Source of the DNA: Mesorhizobium sp. AR02
Lineage (GTDB): Bacteria > Pseudomonadota > Alphaproteobacteria > Rhizobiales > Rhizobiaceae
Length of the DNA stretch: 64,000 nt
Assembly (NCBI RefSeq): GCF_024746835.1
Contig: NZ_CP080531.1
Coordinates: 372,001 to 436,000, forward strand
Direction: 5' to 3'
Below the pieces are notes generated by a model, which did not search any database, had not been told where the DNA came from, and saw only the letters and a program-made list of their open reading frames with translations. Within the stretch, counting starts at the first letter, position 1. Every line of letters starts with the position of its first letter. The translations under genes and the position numbers were made by a program. Below, one piece after another: positions 54,273 to 64,000 of this stretch.

Positions 54273-55580
54273 TCAAGCTGATCCGGGTGCGACCGGCCGC
54301 AGGAAGATCGGCCACGCGACCAGCGCGCAGATGGCGGCCGACAGCCAGACGCCGGACCAGGACCAGAGGTGCAGCAGTCCGGGAATGGCCACGGGCACCA
54401 GGAAGAAGCCGACGAAAACAAAGGTGTTGGCCAGGCTGAGCGCGGTTCCGACATGGCCGGCGCCGGCAAGCGTGGCAAGCTCGGTGTAGGCGACGCCATG
54501 CCAGGCGGACACCGAGATGCCTGCGACAATCAGCACCAGGGGAAGGACAGCGATCAGGAAGGACTGGCCGCCCGGCACGACTGGACTGGCCAGGACCACC
54601 ACCCAGAGCATCGCGAAGGCCGACGCGCTGAGCGCACTGCATGAGCGCAGAAACTGGCGCCGGTTGCCATGGCGGTCGGTGAAGCGGCCGCTCCAGACGC
54701 GCATGACCATGGCGCCGACCTGCACCGCGGCGAGGCTCGCGCTGATCGCTGCCGTTCCCAGCCCGGCGAAGTCATGCAGGAACACCGATGCGAAAGTGAG
54801 CACCGCCACTTGCGGAAAGCAAAGCAGGCCGATGGCGGTGGCGATACGCCAGACCTCGATGTTGCGCAGCGGCGCCGGTCCGGCCACAGCCGACGAAACG
54901 ACGTGACCCGCCGTCGGCGGTTCGTGCAGCCAACGCCAGGCAAACAGGGCGGAAAGAGCGGATGCGCCTGCCAGGAGCGCGAACACCGCGGAAAAGCCGA
55001 AAGCGAGCGCAAGCGACGGCAGGACAAGCGCGCCAAGACCGCCGCCAAGCGGCACCGCCGTCTGCCTTATGCTCATGGCAAAGCCGCGCTCGTTTTCCCG
55101 GAACCAGCCCATGATGGCGCGGCCGCTCGAGCCGTTGACACTGCCGCCGAGCAGTCCCGTAATGAGCAGGCTTGCCGATAGCAGCATGACATCGGGGATG
55201 CCTGACCTAGTCGGCACGACGAGCATGGCCATGGCGAGGAGCCAGGCGGCCGTCGCGCCAAGCCCGATCAGAAGCACGCGGCGGTCGCCCCAGCGATCGG
55301 TGAGCAAGCCCCAGGGCAGTTCGCTGAGCGCAACGCCCAAGCCGAGAAGCCCGAGCGCCAGGCCAAGCTCGGCATTGCTTAGGTGATAGCCCTGACGAAG
55401 CACCACCGCCGTTGCCGGTATGCCGGAGAACGTGGCCGAGAAACTGGCGTTCGCGGCGACGCCGATGCCCAGGACCTTCCAGCGATGGCCAGGCTTGAAC
55501 ACCCTCCCAACTGGACTGGCAGCCCTGTCTTTCAGGATCTGTGTTGGCTGTTGGTCGGCGCAGTCGACGATGGCGGACAT
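54273..55580 (-). CDS. MFS transporter
   Basis: This 435-residue permease has 12 hydrophobic helices, with LPWGLLTDRWGDRRVLLIGL as the signature between helices 2 and 3 and RVWSGRFTDRHGNRRQF in the second half. The first 30 residues are polar. It is divergent from a LysR gene by about 120 bp, so it is probably regulated by it. The substrate is unknown. It is convergent with the acyltransferase gene by 6 bp. Confidence 0.85.
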   Translation of the reverse strand: MSAIVDCADQQPTQILKDRAASPVGRVFKPGHRWKVLGIGVAANASFSATFSGIPATAVVLRQGYHLSNAELGLALGLLGLGVALSELPWGLLTDRWGDRRVLLIGLGATAAWLLAMAMLVVPTRSGIPDVMLLSASLLITGLLGGSVNGSSGRAIMGWFRENERGFAMSIRQTAVPLGGGLGALVLPSLALAFGFSAVFALLAGASALSALFAWRWLHEPPTAGHVVSSAVAGPAPLRNIEVWRIATAIGLLCFPQVAVLTFASVFLHDFAGLGTAAISASLAAVQVGAMVMRVWSGRFTDRHGNRRQFLRSCSALSASAFAMLWVVVLASPVVPGGQSFLIAVLPLVLIVAGISVSAWHGVAYTELATLAGAGHVGTALSLANTFVFVGFFLVPVAIPGLLHLWSWSGVWLSAAICALVAWPIFLRPVAPGSA

Positions 55581-55699
55581 CGTTTCATTCCCTGATGGTC
55601 CAGTGGCCCAGACCTTGACGGCATCTCTCTATCGCCATAAATCCATCCTTAAAATCAGGAAGTTTTTGACTATCGATCCTGAAAAACAGGACATTCCCT

Positions 55700-56617
55700 A
55701 TGCAACGCGTGACATTCGACCTCGACGTTCTCCGCAGTTTCGTCACCGGCATGGAGCTCGGCAGCTTTGCCAAAGCCGCCGACCGGCTTGGCCGGTCGAC
55801 CTCGGCGGTCAGCGCGCAATTGAAGAAACTGGAAGAGCAGGCAGCGACGCCGATCTTTCGCAAAGCGGGCCGCGGCCTCGCCTTGACGGAGGCGGGTGAG
55901 ACCATGCTCGGCTATGCGCGCCGGCTGCTCGAGCTGAATGACGAGGCGGCAGCGGCCATCCATGACGTCGAGCTGGAAGGCTGGGTGCGGCTCGGCCTGC
56001 AGGAGGATTTCGGCGAGGCTGTATTGCCCGATGTTCTCGGCCGCTTCGCCCGCGCCCACCCCAAGGTCAAGATCGAGGCCAGGATAGCGCGAAGCCACGA
56101 CCTTGCCGAAAGGGTGATGTCAGGCAGCCTCGACATCGCGCTCGCCTGGCATAGCGGCCAGACCCTGCCCTACAGCGAGCACATCGCCGATGTTCCGATG
56201 CGTTGGATCGGCCCGGCCAAGCGCATCGAGACCAGCCTGCGCGACGGCGAACCGCTGCCGCTGGTAGCGCTCGAAGCGCCCTGCCTGTTGCGAACGGTGG
56301 CGACGGAAACACTCGACCGCGCCGGGCTGCCCTGGCGCATGGCCTTCTCCAGCCCGAGCCTTGGCGGCATCTGGGCGGCTGTCGCCGCGGGGCTGGGGCT
56401 GACGATCCGCACCGACATCGGCCTGCCGGCCAGCGTCAGCGCGATGAGGCCGGAGATCGCCGGTCTGCCGGCGCTGCCCAAAATGGCGTTGTTCCTGCAT
56501 CGCCGGGATGCCGAACCCGAGCCGGTGGCGGCTCGGCTGGCCGACATCTTGCTGGAGGCGGCGCGGCAGGCATTGCCGGACAATGCGCGGACTGCCGGCT
56601 TGCGTGCTGTGGCCTGA
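55700..56617 (+). CDS. LysR family transcriptional regulator
   Basis: This 305-residue regulator has an N-terminal winged helix (FDLDVLRSFVTGMELGSFAK, AADRLGRSTSAVSAQLKKLE) and an effector domain (about 90-290). It is divergent from the MFS gene and convergent with der. The MFS gene is the likely target. The effector is unknown. Confidence 0.9.
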   Translation: MQRVTFDLDVLRSFVTGMELGSFAKAADRLGRSTSAVSAQLKKLEEQAATPIFRKAGRGLALTEAGETMLGYARRLLELNDEAAAAIHDVELEGWVRLGLQEDFGEAVLPDVLGRFARAHPKVKIEARIARSHDLAERVMSGSLDIALAWHSGQTLPYSEHIADVPMRWIGPAKRIETSLRDGEPLPLVALEAPCLLRTVATETLDRAGLPWRMAFSSPSLGGIWAAVAAGLGLTIRTDIGLPASVSAMRPEIAGLPALPKMALFLHRRDAEPEPVAARLADILLEAARQALPDNARTAGLRAVA

Positions 56618-56634
56618 TCAGACGGGCGCTGGAC

Positions 56635-58074
56635 TCAGTTGCGCTTCTTTGCCCGGCCGGCGAACGGATTGTCGGAGGTGCGCAGTGCGATGCGGATCGG
56701 TACGCCTGGCATGTCGAAGGCTTCCCGCAGGCTGTTGGAGAGATAGCGGACATAGCTTTGCGGCATCGCATCCGGCCGCGAGCACTGGACAACGAAACCC
56801 GGCGGCCGCGTCTTGGCCTGAGTGACGTATTTGACCTTCAGCCGGCGACCGGCAACGGCGGGCGGCGGATGGTGTGCCAGTATGGCCTCAAGCCAGCGGT
56901 TGAGCTTGCCGGTCGAGACACGGCTGTTCCACACCTTGTGGGTCCTCAGCACCGCATCCATCAGCTTGTCGAGCCCGCGTCCGGTCTCGGCCGAGACCGG
57001 CACGGCCTGGATGCCGCGGACCTGCGGCAGCAGCCGCTCGGTCTTCTCGCGCAGTTCCGCCAGCAGCTCCTGCGGATGATCGATCAGATCCCATTTGTTG
57101 AAGGCGATCACCGGTGCCCTGCCCTCGCGGATGATCAGGTCGGCGATCTGCAGATCCTGCTTCTCGAAGGGAATGGTGGCGTCGAGCACGATGACGACGA
57201 TCTCGGCAAAGCGGATGGCGCGCAAGCCATCCTGCACCGACATCACTTCGAGCTTCTCGTGAATCCTGGCCTTGCGGCGCATGCCGGCCGTGTCGAACAG
57301 CTTCAGGCGGCGGCCATGCCAATCCCAGTCGACCGAGATCGAATCGCGGGTGATGCCGGCCTCCGGTCCGGTCAGCAGCCGCTCCTCGCCGATCAGCGCA
57401 TTGATCAGCGTCGACTTGCCGGCATTCGGCCGGCCGACGACGGCGATGCGCATCGGCTTGGTGTCGTCGTAGGTATGTACGTCCTCGGCGTCCGGATCGG
57501 CGATGTCCTCGCCGATCAGCACCTCGGTGGCGGCGATCTCGTCGTCTTCGCCCTCTTCCTCTTCACCAAAGGCGCGCGCCTCGCCAAGCGCTGCGATCAC
57601 CGCATCGCGGAGATCGGGCATGCCTTGGCCATGTTCGGCCGAAACCGGGATCGGCTCGCCCAGCCCGAGTTCCCAGGCCTCCAGCATGCCGCCCTGCGCG
57701 CCCTTGGCCTCGGCCTTGTTGGCGACCAGCACGACCGGCTTGCCGGATTTGCGCACGATCTCGGCAAAAGTCCTGTCGTCGGGCAGCAGGCCGGACTTGG
57801 CGTCGATGGTGAAGAAGATCAGGTCGGCGTCGCGGATGGCGATCTCGGTCTGGGCGCGCATGCGACCTGGCAAGGTCGAGGCGCCGGCGTCCTCGAAACC
57901 GGCGGTGTCGATGACATCGAAATGCAGGTCGTAGAGCTTGGCGGCATGGACGCGACGGTCACGTGTGACGCCCGGCGTGTCGTCGACAAGCGCCAGCTTC
58001 CTTCCCACCAGCCGATTGAAAAGGGTCGATTTGCCGACGTTAGGTCTGCCGATGATGGCGACTTTGAAGGTCAC
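56635..58074 (-). CDS. der: GTPase Der (EngA), ribosome biogenesis
   Basis: This 479-residue protein has two consecutive GTPase domains: [26 protein letters not shown] and NKAEAKG in the first, [34 protein letters not shown] and NKWDLID in the second. A KH-like domain ends in [20 protein letters not shown]. It acts in 50S subunit assembly. The start overlaps the stop of the upstream YfgM-like gene by four bases. An acidic insert ([20 protein letters not shown], near residues 165-185) separates the GTPase domains, as in other alphaproteobacteria. Confidence 0.95.
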   Translation of the reverse strand: MTFKVAIIGRPNVGKSTLFNRLVGRKLALVDDTPGVTRDRRVHAAKLYDLHFDVIDTAGFEDAGASTLPGRMRAQTEIAIRDADLIFFTIDAKSGLLPDDRTFAEIVRKSGKPVVLVANKAEAKGAQGGMLEAWELGLGEPIPVSAEHGQGMPDLRDAVIAALGEARAFGEEEEGEDDEIAATEVLIGEDIADPDAEDVHTYDDTKPMRIAVVGRPNAGKSTLINALIGEERLLTGPEAGITRDSISVDWDWHGRRLKLFDTAGMRRKARIHEKLEVMSVQDGLRAIRFAEIVVIVLDATIPFEKQDLQIADLIIREGRAPVIAFNKWDLIDHPQELLAELREKTERLLPQVRGIQAVPVSAETGRGLDKLMDAVLRTHKVWNSRVSTGKLNRWLEAILAHHPPPAVAGRRLKVKYVTQAKTRPPGFVVQCSRPDAMPQSYVRYLSNSLREAFDMPGVPIRIALRTSDNPFAGRAKKRN

Positions 58075-58739
58075 GATGTATTGCCCGAGCCGCGGATCAG
58101 CTCGGACATCAGCGTTGCCCGCTCGCGGGTGTTGCGCGGGGCGCCGTCATCGGCGGCGATCTGGTCGAACAGTTTCAGCGCGTCCTGGGTCTTGCCTTCC
58201 TTCCACGCGGCAAGGCCGAGCGCCTCGCGCGCCGTGTGGCGCAGCGTGTTGGTGTCCGATGTCAGCGCCTCGACGCGGCTGGACACGTCAGCGAAAGAGC
58301 CGTGATCGACGAGCAGGAGCGCTGCCCTCAGACGCGCCATGTCGCGAATGCCTTGGGGAATGGCGGTGTCGGCGGCGACATCGTCGAAATCCTTGACGGC
58401 GGCATTGGTGTCGCCCTTGCTCGCCTTGACGGTGGCGGCACGCATGCGGGCAAGCAGCGGATAGGCGCCGTAGCCATCCTTTTCCAACTGATCGAGCGCG
58501 GCCAGCGCATCGTCGTTCTTGCCGTCATTGGCAAGCTTCAAGGCCTGCGAGAAAGCATCGCCGGAGTGGTTGGCGCGCGTCTCGTCCCAATAGCGGTAGC
58601 CGACAAAGGCGGCGGTGCCGAGCACCACGAGGATCGCAATGACAAGCAAGGCCGGGCCGAAACGGTCCCACAGCTTCTGCGCCTGCTCGCGACGCATCTC
58701 GTCATTGACTTCACGGATAAAACTGTCGTCGGACATCAA
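58071..58739 (-). CDS. YfgM-like tetratricopeptide membrane protein
   Basis: This 222-residue protein has a short cytoplasmic start ([20 protein letters not shown]), one membrane helix ([20 protein letters not shown]) and periplasmic TPR-like helices ([20 protein letters not shown]). YfgM is a translocon-linked chaperone partner in enterobacteria; the neighbourhood with der is conserved. Its stop overlaps the der ATG, so the two are co-translated. Confidence 0.85.
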   Translation of the reverse strand: MMSDDSFIREVNDEMRREQAQKLWDRFGPALLVIAILVVLGTAAFVGYRYWDETRANHSGDAFSQALKLANDGKNDDALAALDQLEKDGYGAYPLLARMRAATVKASKGDTNAAVKDFDDVAADTAIPQGIRDMARLRAALLLVDHGSFADVSSRVEALTSDTNTLRHTAREALGLAAWKEGKTQDALKLFDQIAADDGAPRNTRERATLMSELIRGSGNTS

Positions 58740-58930
58740 TCAAAACCACTTTTGCCCCGGGCCGGGGCGGTTCATGAGCCCGCGTTTTAGCGAAATTTTG
58801 TCGGCATGGAAGGGGTTCAAGCGGAAAATCGCCTAATCCTTGGGGCAAACGGACGAAAGGGCCAACCGCACCCACGCCACATTTCGGGGATAGCCGGCTT
58901 GCTGACCGCCCGGAGCCTGTAAGTTTGCCG

Positions 58931-59932
58931 ATGCCTTGTTTGTCTCGCGTTGTTGCGTTTTCGCTTGCCTCGCTCGCCACCGCAGGCGCGGCTCTGGCCG
59001 ATCCGCCCGCGCCACCAATGCCGGCAAAGCCCAAGCAGGTGGTCATCATCTCGTTCGACAGCGCCCGCGACATCTCGCAGTGGAAGCGCAGCCGCGCGCT
59101 GGCGCAGCGCACCGGCGCGCATTTCACCTATTTTCTCTCCTGCGTCTTCCTGCTGTCGCCGGAGACGCGCAAGGAATACACCGCGCCCGGCAAAACGGCC
59201 GGGAAATCGAACATCGGCTTTGCCGCCTCGAAGCAGGAAGTCGCCGATCGGCTCGAGCAGATCGGCCTTGCCGCGCATGAGGGTCACGACATTGCCAGTC
59301 ACGCCTGCGGCCATTTCGACGGCAAGGACTGGAGCAAGGCCGACTGGCTGCAGGAATTCGGCTCGTTCAAGCATATTCTCGAGAACGCCTATGCGATCAA
59401 CGGCATTGTGCCCGAGCCGCAGGGCTGGCGTTATTTCGCGCGACACGCAGTTGTCGGTTTCCGCGCGCCCTATCTGTCGATCAGCAAAGCGCTTTACGAG
59501 GCGCTGCCGACCGGCGGCTACCAGTTCGACGCCAGCGGCGTCTCCCAGGGCCCTGCCCAACCGCCGACCGTCGGCGGCATCACACGCTTTTCACTGCCGC
59601 AGATTCCGGAAGGACCGAAATCCAGGCCGGTGATCGCCATGGATTACAATCTCTATGTCAGGCATTCCGGCGGCTTCGAGCGGCCGAGCAAGGCCGACGA
59701 GTTCGCCGACCGGACCTATCAGGCGTTTCGCGCCGCCTTCGATGCGCAGTATCGGGGCAAGCGTATTCCTCTGGAACTCGGCTTCCACTTCACGCTGATG
59801 AATGACGGCGCCTACTGGAACGCGCTGGAGCGCTTTGCCGGCGAGGTCTGCATTGAAACGGATGTCGAATGCATCAGTTTTCGCGACTACGTTTCGCGGT
59901 TCAAGGCCGGCGAACAAACCGTGGGCGGCTAA
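58931..59932 (+). CDS. Polysaccharide deacetylase family protein, secreted
   Basis: This 333-residue protein has a signal peptide (PCLSRVVAFSLASLATAG, ending ALA) and a region VVIISFDSARDISQWKRSRA, in which Asp is followed by the fold of the NodB/CDA type. HEGHDIASHACGHFDGKDWS holds the two histidines for the metal, and GFRAPYLSISKALYEALPTG has the Arg-Ala-Pro. The target sugar is not known. The ATG at 58931 was preferred to a TTG at 58925. It is divergent from the YfgM-like gene. Confidence 0.85.
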   Translation: MPCLSRVVAFSLASLATAGAALADPPAPPMPAKPKQVVIISFDSARDISQWKRSRALAQRTGAHFTYFLSCVFLLSPETRKEYTAPGKTAGKSNIGFAASKQEVADRLEQIGLAAHEGHDIASHACGHFDGKDWSKADWLQEFGSFKHILENAYAINGIVPEPQGWRYFARHAVVGFRAPYLSISKALYEALPTGGYQFDASGVSQGPAQPPTVGGITRFSLPQIPEGPKSRPVIAMDYNLYVRHSGGFERPSKADEFADRTYQAFRAAFDAQYRGKRIPLELGFHFTLMNDGAYWNALERFAGEVCIETDVECISFRDYVSRFKAGEQTVGG

Positions 59933-59962
59933 GCCGCCCACGCCATTTCTTTCGTTCCGCGG

Positions 59963-61225
59963 TTAGGCCGGGTCGGACTGTTGAGCTTGGCGCTCAATGA
60001 AACGTCGGTCTATGGCGGGAAGCGGTTCACCTTCCAAAGTCGCCTCGAACGCGCGCAAACGTTTGTAGATTGAGGTGAGAACCACAATCTCGCTCCAAGA
60101 ATTCACCAGATATTGAAATGACGATCTCACCTGATCAAAAGAGTTTAGAATCTGATTCAATGCACCAAGCTTGATCTTTCCCGCAACCATCGTGGGAACG
60201 AGAACGATATATGGAAATATATTATCAATCTGCAGATAAAATATTCTGGCAATATTGAAATATACGTAGTGAAAATATAGGCGAAAATAATTCTTCCGAA
60301 CATTCCGGAACAGCTCGGCAACGGTCTGCGGTTGTGCACGTGCCGCATCGTCTTCACCATAAACAAGTTCCTTGCGATAAGCGGCCTCTACCCGCTGATT
60401 GCGAAACTCGAGCCCTGGTAGCTTAATCCCAACCAGCCAAAGGAAAGTTGTCCCAAAGATCGACCAGAGGATTGCAACCACTACAAGCGAATGCGGCACC
60501 TCACCTACGAGTGGTAGTTCCGTGACAGTTCCGGAAAAACGCATCAGCAGCGGTAAGAATGCGATCAATGTCATGATCGAGCTCACCAAGCTGACCCCGA
60601 GACCTTCCATCATGTTGGAAAACCGCATCGTATCGTCCTGGACACGCTGCGATGCGCCCTCAATATGTCGCAGCCTTTCCCAATTGGCCATGTAGTAATC
60701 GTTCATAGCGGTGCGCCAGCGGAATATCCAATGACTGACGAAGAACCTATTGAGGACCCCGACAGTAACTGCCACAAGCGCTATCCAGGTAATCGTCAGA
60801 AGCTGCGAGTAGAAATCCCACGGAGTGGTGGAAAATGGCGTACCGAGCGCCTTCTGAATCAAGTCATAAAACGGGCCATACCAGTCGTTGAAAGCTACGC
60901 TCACTTGAACCTGATAATAGATGACAAAGAGGATTAGAGACGACCCAAGAATGGACCAATTCTGCCAAGGATGCGGGCGATACCACGCCCAGAAACCGTA
61001 AAAAATCAGAACTACCACGGCGAAATATAGGTAGAACCAAAGAAACGGCTTGGACCAAAAGACCGACACGCCAACGATCTTTGCGACATCCGGCGCATCG
61101 GGCGGCAAGCCGACCAGGGCGCCTATCTGCTCACCGCCAAAAAACCAAAACAAAATCGCGGCAAGGCTCCAGGCAACCGCCGAAGAGAAAAAGAGCTTCG
61201 GCTGCGGGAAGAAGGATACGAACAC
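59963..61225 (-). CDS. bacA: Peptide antibiotic transporter BacA/SbmA
   Basis: This 420-residue inner membrane protein has the length and features of rhizobial Bac[21 protein letters not shown] at the start, helices, [20 protein letters not shown] and [16 protein letters not shown] in the middle, and [20 protein letters not shown] near the end. BacA imports peptides and protects rhizobia from plant NCR peptides; it also affects very-long-chain fatty acids in lipid A. The region is clearly AT-richer than its neighbours (runs such as aatatattatcaatctgcag around 60220), suggesting recent acquisition. Whether the host lineage is symbiotic cannot be seen here. Confidence 0.92.
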   Translation of the reverse strand: MFVSFFPQPKLFFSSAVAWSLAAILFWFFGGEQIGALVGLPPDAPDVAKIVGVSVFWSKPFLWFYLYFAVVVLIFYGFWAWYRPHPWQNWSILGSSLILFVIYYQVQVSVAFNDWYGPFYDLIQKALGTPFSTTPWDFYSQLLTITWIALVAVTVGVLNRFFVSHWIFRWRTAMNDYYMANWERLRHIEGASQRVQDDTMRFSNMMEGLGVSLVSSIMTLIAFLPLLMRFSGTVTELPLVGEVPHSLVVVAILWSIFGTTFLWLVGIKLPGLEFRNQRVEAAYRKELVYGEDDAARAQPQTVAELFRNVRKNYFRLYFHYVYFNIARIFYLQIDNIFPYIVLVPTMVAGKIKLGALNQILNSFDQVRSSFQYLVNSWSEIVVLTSIYKRLRAFEATLEGEPLPAIDRRFIERQAQQSDPA

Positions 61226-61339
61226 TGTGGCGAATTCCTTGCTTGATGGGCAAATCAGCTGACTTCGGCGGGCATAAAGTCACACATTAGGGGGAAAGAA
61301 AATGCCTGCCCGATGCCCGGTGCAGAGCAAGACCACAAA

Positions 61340-62498
61340 TCATGGCGATTTTGGCGCGGCCGACCATGTGACGGCACCGGAGACCACCAGCATGGCCGCA
61401 GCAGCGATGGAAGCGAGGAAGAAATTCCCTGACGCCTGCGCCAAAAGGCCGGCGGCGATCGGGCCAATGATCTGGCCAAGGCCGAACGAGGCCGTCATCA
61501 ACGCAAAGATGCGCCGGGGTGCCTTCGGCGCCTGCTGCCGGGCGGCCTGCAGGGCCAAGTGCGGTGATGGCAATGAAGGTGCCGCCGAGCAGCAGCCCGC
61601 CAAGCAGTGGCCCCGAATATCCGCCAAGCGCCACGCTGGCGGTTACGCCGATCACTTCGATGAAGCATGCCAACGCATAGGCGGCGTAGAGCCCAATCCG
61701 TCCAGCGATCTTCTGCCACAGCCACGTCGAAGGAAAACCGGCAAGACCGGCGGCCAGCCACACCATGGCCTCGAAGACGCGGCTGCCGCCGCCTTGGCGG
61801 ACGATGGCAACCAGGAACGTTGCCGTCACCACATAGCCAAAGCCAAACAACCCGTAGGCGATGATCATCTTCATCAGCGACCGGTCTTTCGGCAGCGCCG
61901 GCTCACGGACGGCTTCGCCGTTGGCGAGCGGGCCTTCGTTTGCCAGCAGCGCCACGACCACGAGACCGCAAGCCGAGATCGCCGCCGACCACAGCCAGCC
62001 CGCTGCCCAGCCGGCATGCTCGGTGACCAGCACCGCCATCATCGCCGCCGAGATCGCGATGCCGAGACCAACACCGCCAAAATGCCAGGCCTGCAGGTCG
62101 CCGCGACCGGCAGCATTGATATGGCTGAAAACGATGCTGGCCATGAAGACCATGACGAAGGCGCTGGCCAGACCGGCCAGAAAACGGATGACGAGAAAGG
62201 CGACCATGGTGTCGGTCAGTCCCATCAAGGCGGCAAGCACAGTGCTGGCGCCAAGACCACCCAGCATCAGCAGGCGCTCGCGGCCATGCGCCCAGCCGCC
62301 CGCCGCTACAAACGCGCCGACGAGGTAGCCGAGATAATTGGCCGACGCGATCCACCCGGCATTTGTCGGCGACAGATGGAGTTCTTCCATCATGCCGGGC
62401 AGGATCGGCGTGTAGACGAAGCGGCCGATGCCCATGGCGACGGCCATCGCAATCATGCCGGCGAAGGTGAAACGCAGCGCTGTTGAGGCCGATCTCAT
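61340..62498 (-). pseudogene. YbfB/YjiJ family MFS transporter with a frameshift
   Basis: From ATG at 62498 a 12-helix permease reads MRSASTALRFTFAGMIAMAV, IGRFVYTPILPGMMEELHLS and so on to GGTFIAITALG near 61555. There the frame changes: the C-terminal helices (APKAPRRIFALMTASFGLGQ, ending WSAAPKSP at 61340) are in another frame. One extra base in the GGG run at 61552-61554 explains it. Without the shift the frame runs into a nonsense Arg/Pro stretch to 61287. The two parts together give a full YbfB-type protein of about 385 residues. A sequencing error is not excluded. Confidence 0.8.
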
Positions 62499-62613
62499 TG
62501 CAGCGCACAATAAATGCGGGGAGCGCCGAAACAATCCGCCATCTGTTGGGCCAGAACCACAGGGCGACCCGCTCGCTTCGACTTTTCCTAAAGCCCGAAA
62601 GTGTGGTGTCCGC

Positions 62614-62865
62614 TCAGCAGCGCCCACCGAAACCGGCTTGCAAGGAAGCGGTCTCGTGCACCGTCCGACGCGCCGTCAGCCTGAACGGCACATCGCCAAG
62701 TTCACGCTCGGACATGGTGTCCAGCACGGGATGCGAAAGCGGATCGGTGAGCCATGTCTGCGTATCGCTCTCGGAGCGTGGCTCGTAGGGCGTGCCCACA
62801 GCGAACAGAACCTTAAGCGACGACAGCATCCTTAACATTTCCGGCTCCACGGGTCTCTCTCCCAT
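62614..62865 (-). CDS. Small hypothetical protein
   Basis: This 83-residue frame starts MGERPVEPEMLRMLSSLKVL and includes DPLSHPVLDTMSERELGDVP, a pattern I recall from small Rhizobiales proteins of unknown function. There is no signal peptide or membrane segment. A GGAGAGA-type site is not obvious. It is divergent from the LysR gene at 62935, and it may be its regulatory partner. Support is moderate. Confidence 0.5.
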   Translation of the reverse strand: MGERPVEPEMLRMLSSLKVLFAVGTPYEPRSESDTQTWLTDPLSHPVLDTMSERELGDVPFRLTARRTVHETASLQAGFGGRC

Positions 62866-62934
62866 CAACAAAGTCTGCCGTTTCGGCGCGCCTTTCAATT
62901 GAGATTTCAGACGGAACAGTTTAGAAAATCTCAA

Positions 62935-63927
62935 ATGGCCATGCTCAACCGCGTCCATCTCAACGGCCTTCGCGCCGTCGAAACCGTTGCCCGTCTCGGC
63001 TCGCTCGCGGCGGCCGCGGGCGAGCTCAATGTTTCCGTCAGTGCCGTCAGCCAGCAGATAAGCCGCACCGAAAAGCAGCTCGGCCAGGCGCTGTTCGAGC
63101 GCACGGCAAGCGGTCTCGTGCTGACCGAATTCGGCGCTGTCTTCGCGACCCGCCTTGGTGCCGGGTTTCGCGAGCTTGCCCAGGCCGTGGCGCTGGCCGA
63201 CGAAGCGACGCAATGCACATTGGTCGTCTCGGCCGCGCCGGCCTTCGCTTCGAAATGGCTGCTGCCCAGACTGTCGCGTCACTTCGACCGCCATCCCAAT
63301 GTGCTGCTGCGCATCGATGCGTCGGTGCGGCTGGCCAATCTCGATCATTCCGACATCGACATCGCCATCCGGCTTGGCGACGGCAAATGGCCGGGCGGGC
63401 GCGCGGAACTGCTCCTGGCGCAGGAGGTTTTTCCGGTGTGCGCCCCGGTCATCGCCAGGAAACTGCAATCGATAGAGGACCTCGCCCAGACCTGCGCCAT
63501 CACCGACGAGCGGGCGATGATCAACTGGGAGAGCTGGTTCACGGCAGCCGGTGTTCCACCCGTTATCTTCCTGAAAGGCGCGCGCTTCACCGATCCGATG
63601 CTGTGCCTGGAATCGGCGATTGCCGGCCATGGCGTGATGCTGGGCTGGCAATTGCTGGCCGCCGATGCCCTGGCTGACGGGCGGCTGGTGGCGCCGTTCG
63701 GAATCCGCGCCCAGAGCGGGCTCGGCTACTGGCTGGTGACCTCGTCGGCCAAGGCGGAGAGCCGCAAGGTCGGAGACTTCAAGGCCTGGATCAAGGAAGA
63801 GATCGCGGCGACGATGGCGCAGTTTGGATCGGCGACGACAGGCCCCGCCAGCGCGATCGCGGTGGAAAGCACCGTGGCGCCGGTCTATGTAGAAGCAGAT
63901 ATTCAACCACGGCAGGCAGGATCATGA
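62935..63927 (+). CDS. LysR family transcriptional regulator, GcvA-like
   Basis: This 330-residue regulator has a winged helix (NRVHLNGLRAVETVARLGSL, ELNVSVSAVSQQISRTEKQL) and an effector domain (about 95-300) of the GcvA type. The start was set at ATG 62935, though a TTG at 62899 is in frame. Its TGA overlaps the ATG of the next gene, so it is co-translated with an aminopeptidase-like gene. The effector is unknown. Confidence 0.88.
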   Translation: MAMLNRVHLNGLRAVETVARLGSLAAAAGELNVSVSAVSQQISRTEKQLGQALFERTASGLVLTEFGAVFATRLGAGFRELAQAVALADEATQCTLVVSAAPAFASKWLLPRLSRHFDRHPNVLLRIDASVRLANLDHSDIDIAIRLGDGKWPGGRAELLLAQEVFPVCAPVIARKLQSIEDLAQTCAITDERAMINWESWFTAAGVPPVIFLKGARFTDPMLCLESAIAGHGVMLGWQLLAADALADGRLVAPFGIRAQSGLGYWLVTSSAKAESRKVGDFKAWIKEEIAATMAQFGSATTGPASAIAVESTVAPVYVEADIQPRQAGS

Positions 63928-64000
63928 CCACACATTCGCGCGGCGTTTCCGCAACGATCGACCCGGTGAAGCTCGACAGGCTGGCGGAAGTCGCCATCAA
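63924..64000 (+). CDS. Probable M29 family aminopeptidase, N-terminal fragment (runs off window)
   Basis: An ATG at 63924 overlaps the LysR stop (ATGA), and the frame is open to the window end. The 25 residues visible include SATIDPVKLDRLAEVAI, which resemble the start of M29 (AmpS-type) aminopeptidases. The assignment rests on so few residues that it is tentative. Confidence 0.5.
   Translation, partial: MTTHSRGVSATIDPVKLDRLAEVAI

Noticed and set aside
1..64000. tRNA or rRNA genes
   Set aside because: No cloverleaf-like sequence with TTCGA arm or rRNA sequence was recognised by eye; a dedicated scan was not possible.

Overview
The window looks like chromosomal DNA of a Rhizobiales alphaproteobacterium, most likely Mesorhizobium or a close relative. 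The reasons are high GC with dense gene packing, an FO-ATPase operon with split b and b' subunits and no F1 genes beside it, a BacA/SbmA-type peptide transporter, a BioR-type biotin regulator with its TTATAGATAA boxes, a RibBA protein with a decayed GTP cyclohydrolase half, and many palindromic intergenic repeats. The genus is inferred from memory of gene families; no search was run. No rRNA, tRNA, CRISPR array, prophage or classical insertion sequence was seen.

Layout. 1-11.7 kb: end of an MFS transporter, an aroC-ribBA-acetyltransferase group, a DUF1344 secreted protein, fabI with a phosphoglycerate-mutase-like phosphatase, a DnaJ-type chaperone, a lipoprotein divergent from pdxH, a beta-lactamase-fold hydrolase, and an enoyl-CoA hydratase/acyl-CoA dehydrogenase pair. 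11.9-17.8 kb: a small Cys/His protein, an autotransporter-type outer membrane barrel, a secreted caspase-like protein, a GH25 lysozyme and purD. 18-25.6 kb: a PhyH-type dioxygenase divergent from a LysR regulator, ubiA, an FAD-linked oxidase, a Sua5/TsaC enzyme and two small secreted proteins. 25.6-30.4 kb: a very acidic protein and a glyQ...glyS locus that has been rearranged. 30.6-37.4 kb: an acetyltransferase, a TPR protein, the bioY-DUF1284 unit with bioR, and a TetR regulator divergent from an MFS gene carrying a nonsense mutation. 37.4-44.1 kb: polyprenyl diphosphate synthase, a membrane alpha/beta hydrolase, DUF2007, a tRNA-type methyltransferase, an S49 protease, ispE and moaB. 44.2-48.5 kb: a GFA-family protein, a second PhyH-like protein, a small glycosyltransferase, a radical SAM protein and rnhB. 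48.6-51.4 kb: atpI-B-E-G-F. 51.6-64 kb: a cell-wall hydrolase, an acyltransferase, an MFS/LysR pair, der with a YfgM-like partner, a polysaccharide deacetylase, AT-rich bacA, a frameshifted MFS gene, a LysR regulator and the start of a probable aminopeptidase.

Most of the window is housekeeping metabolism: aromatic amino acids, riboflavin, fatty acids, ubiquinone, isoprenoids, purines, biotin uptake, tRNA charging and ATP synthesis. The most unusual part is 28.4-29.2 kb. A DUF559 nuclease-like gene sits between glyQ and glyS, bracketed by inverted copies of a roughly 47-bp double-hairpin repeat. Beside it, the first 15 codons of glyS are present twice, and the two copies differ only at synonymous positions. 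This suggests a past insertion or gene-conversion event, and possibly a REP-like element system whose nuclease is a DUF559 protein. Other points of interest are the BioR circuit that includes a cysteine-rich DUF1284 protein, the secreted caspase/lysozyme pair, the AT-rich bacA island, two independently disrupted MFS genes, an ispE without a usual start codon, and at least four families of palindromic repeats, two of which occur at distant sites.
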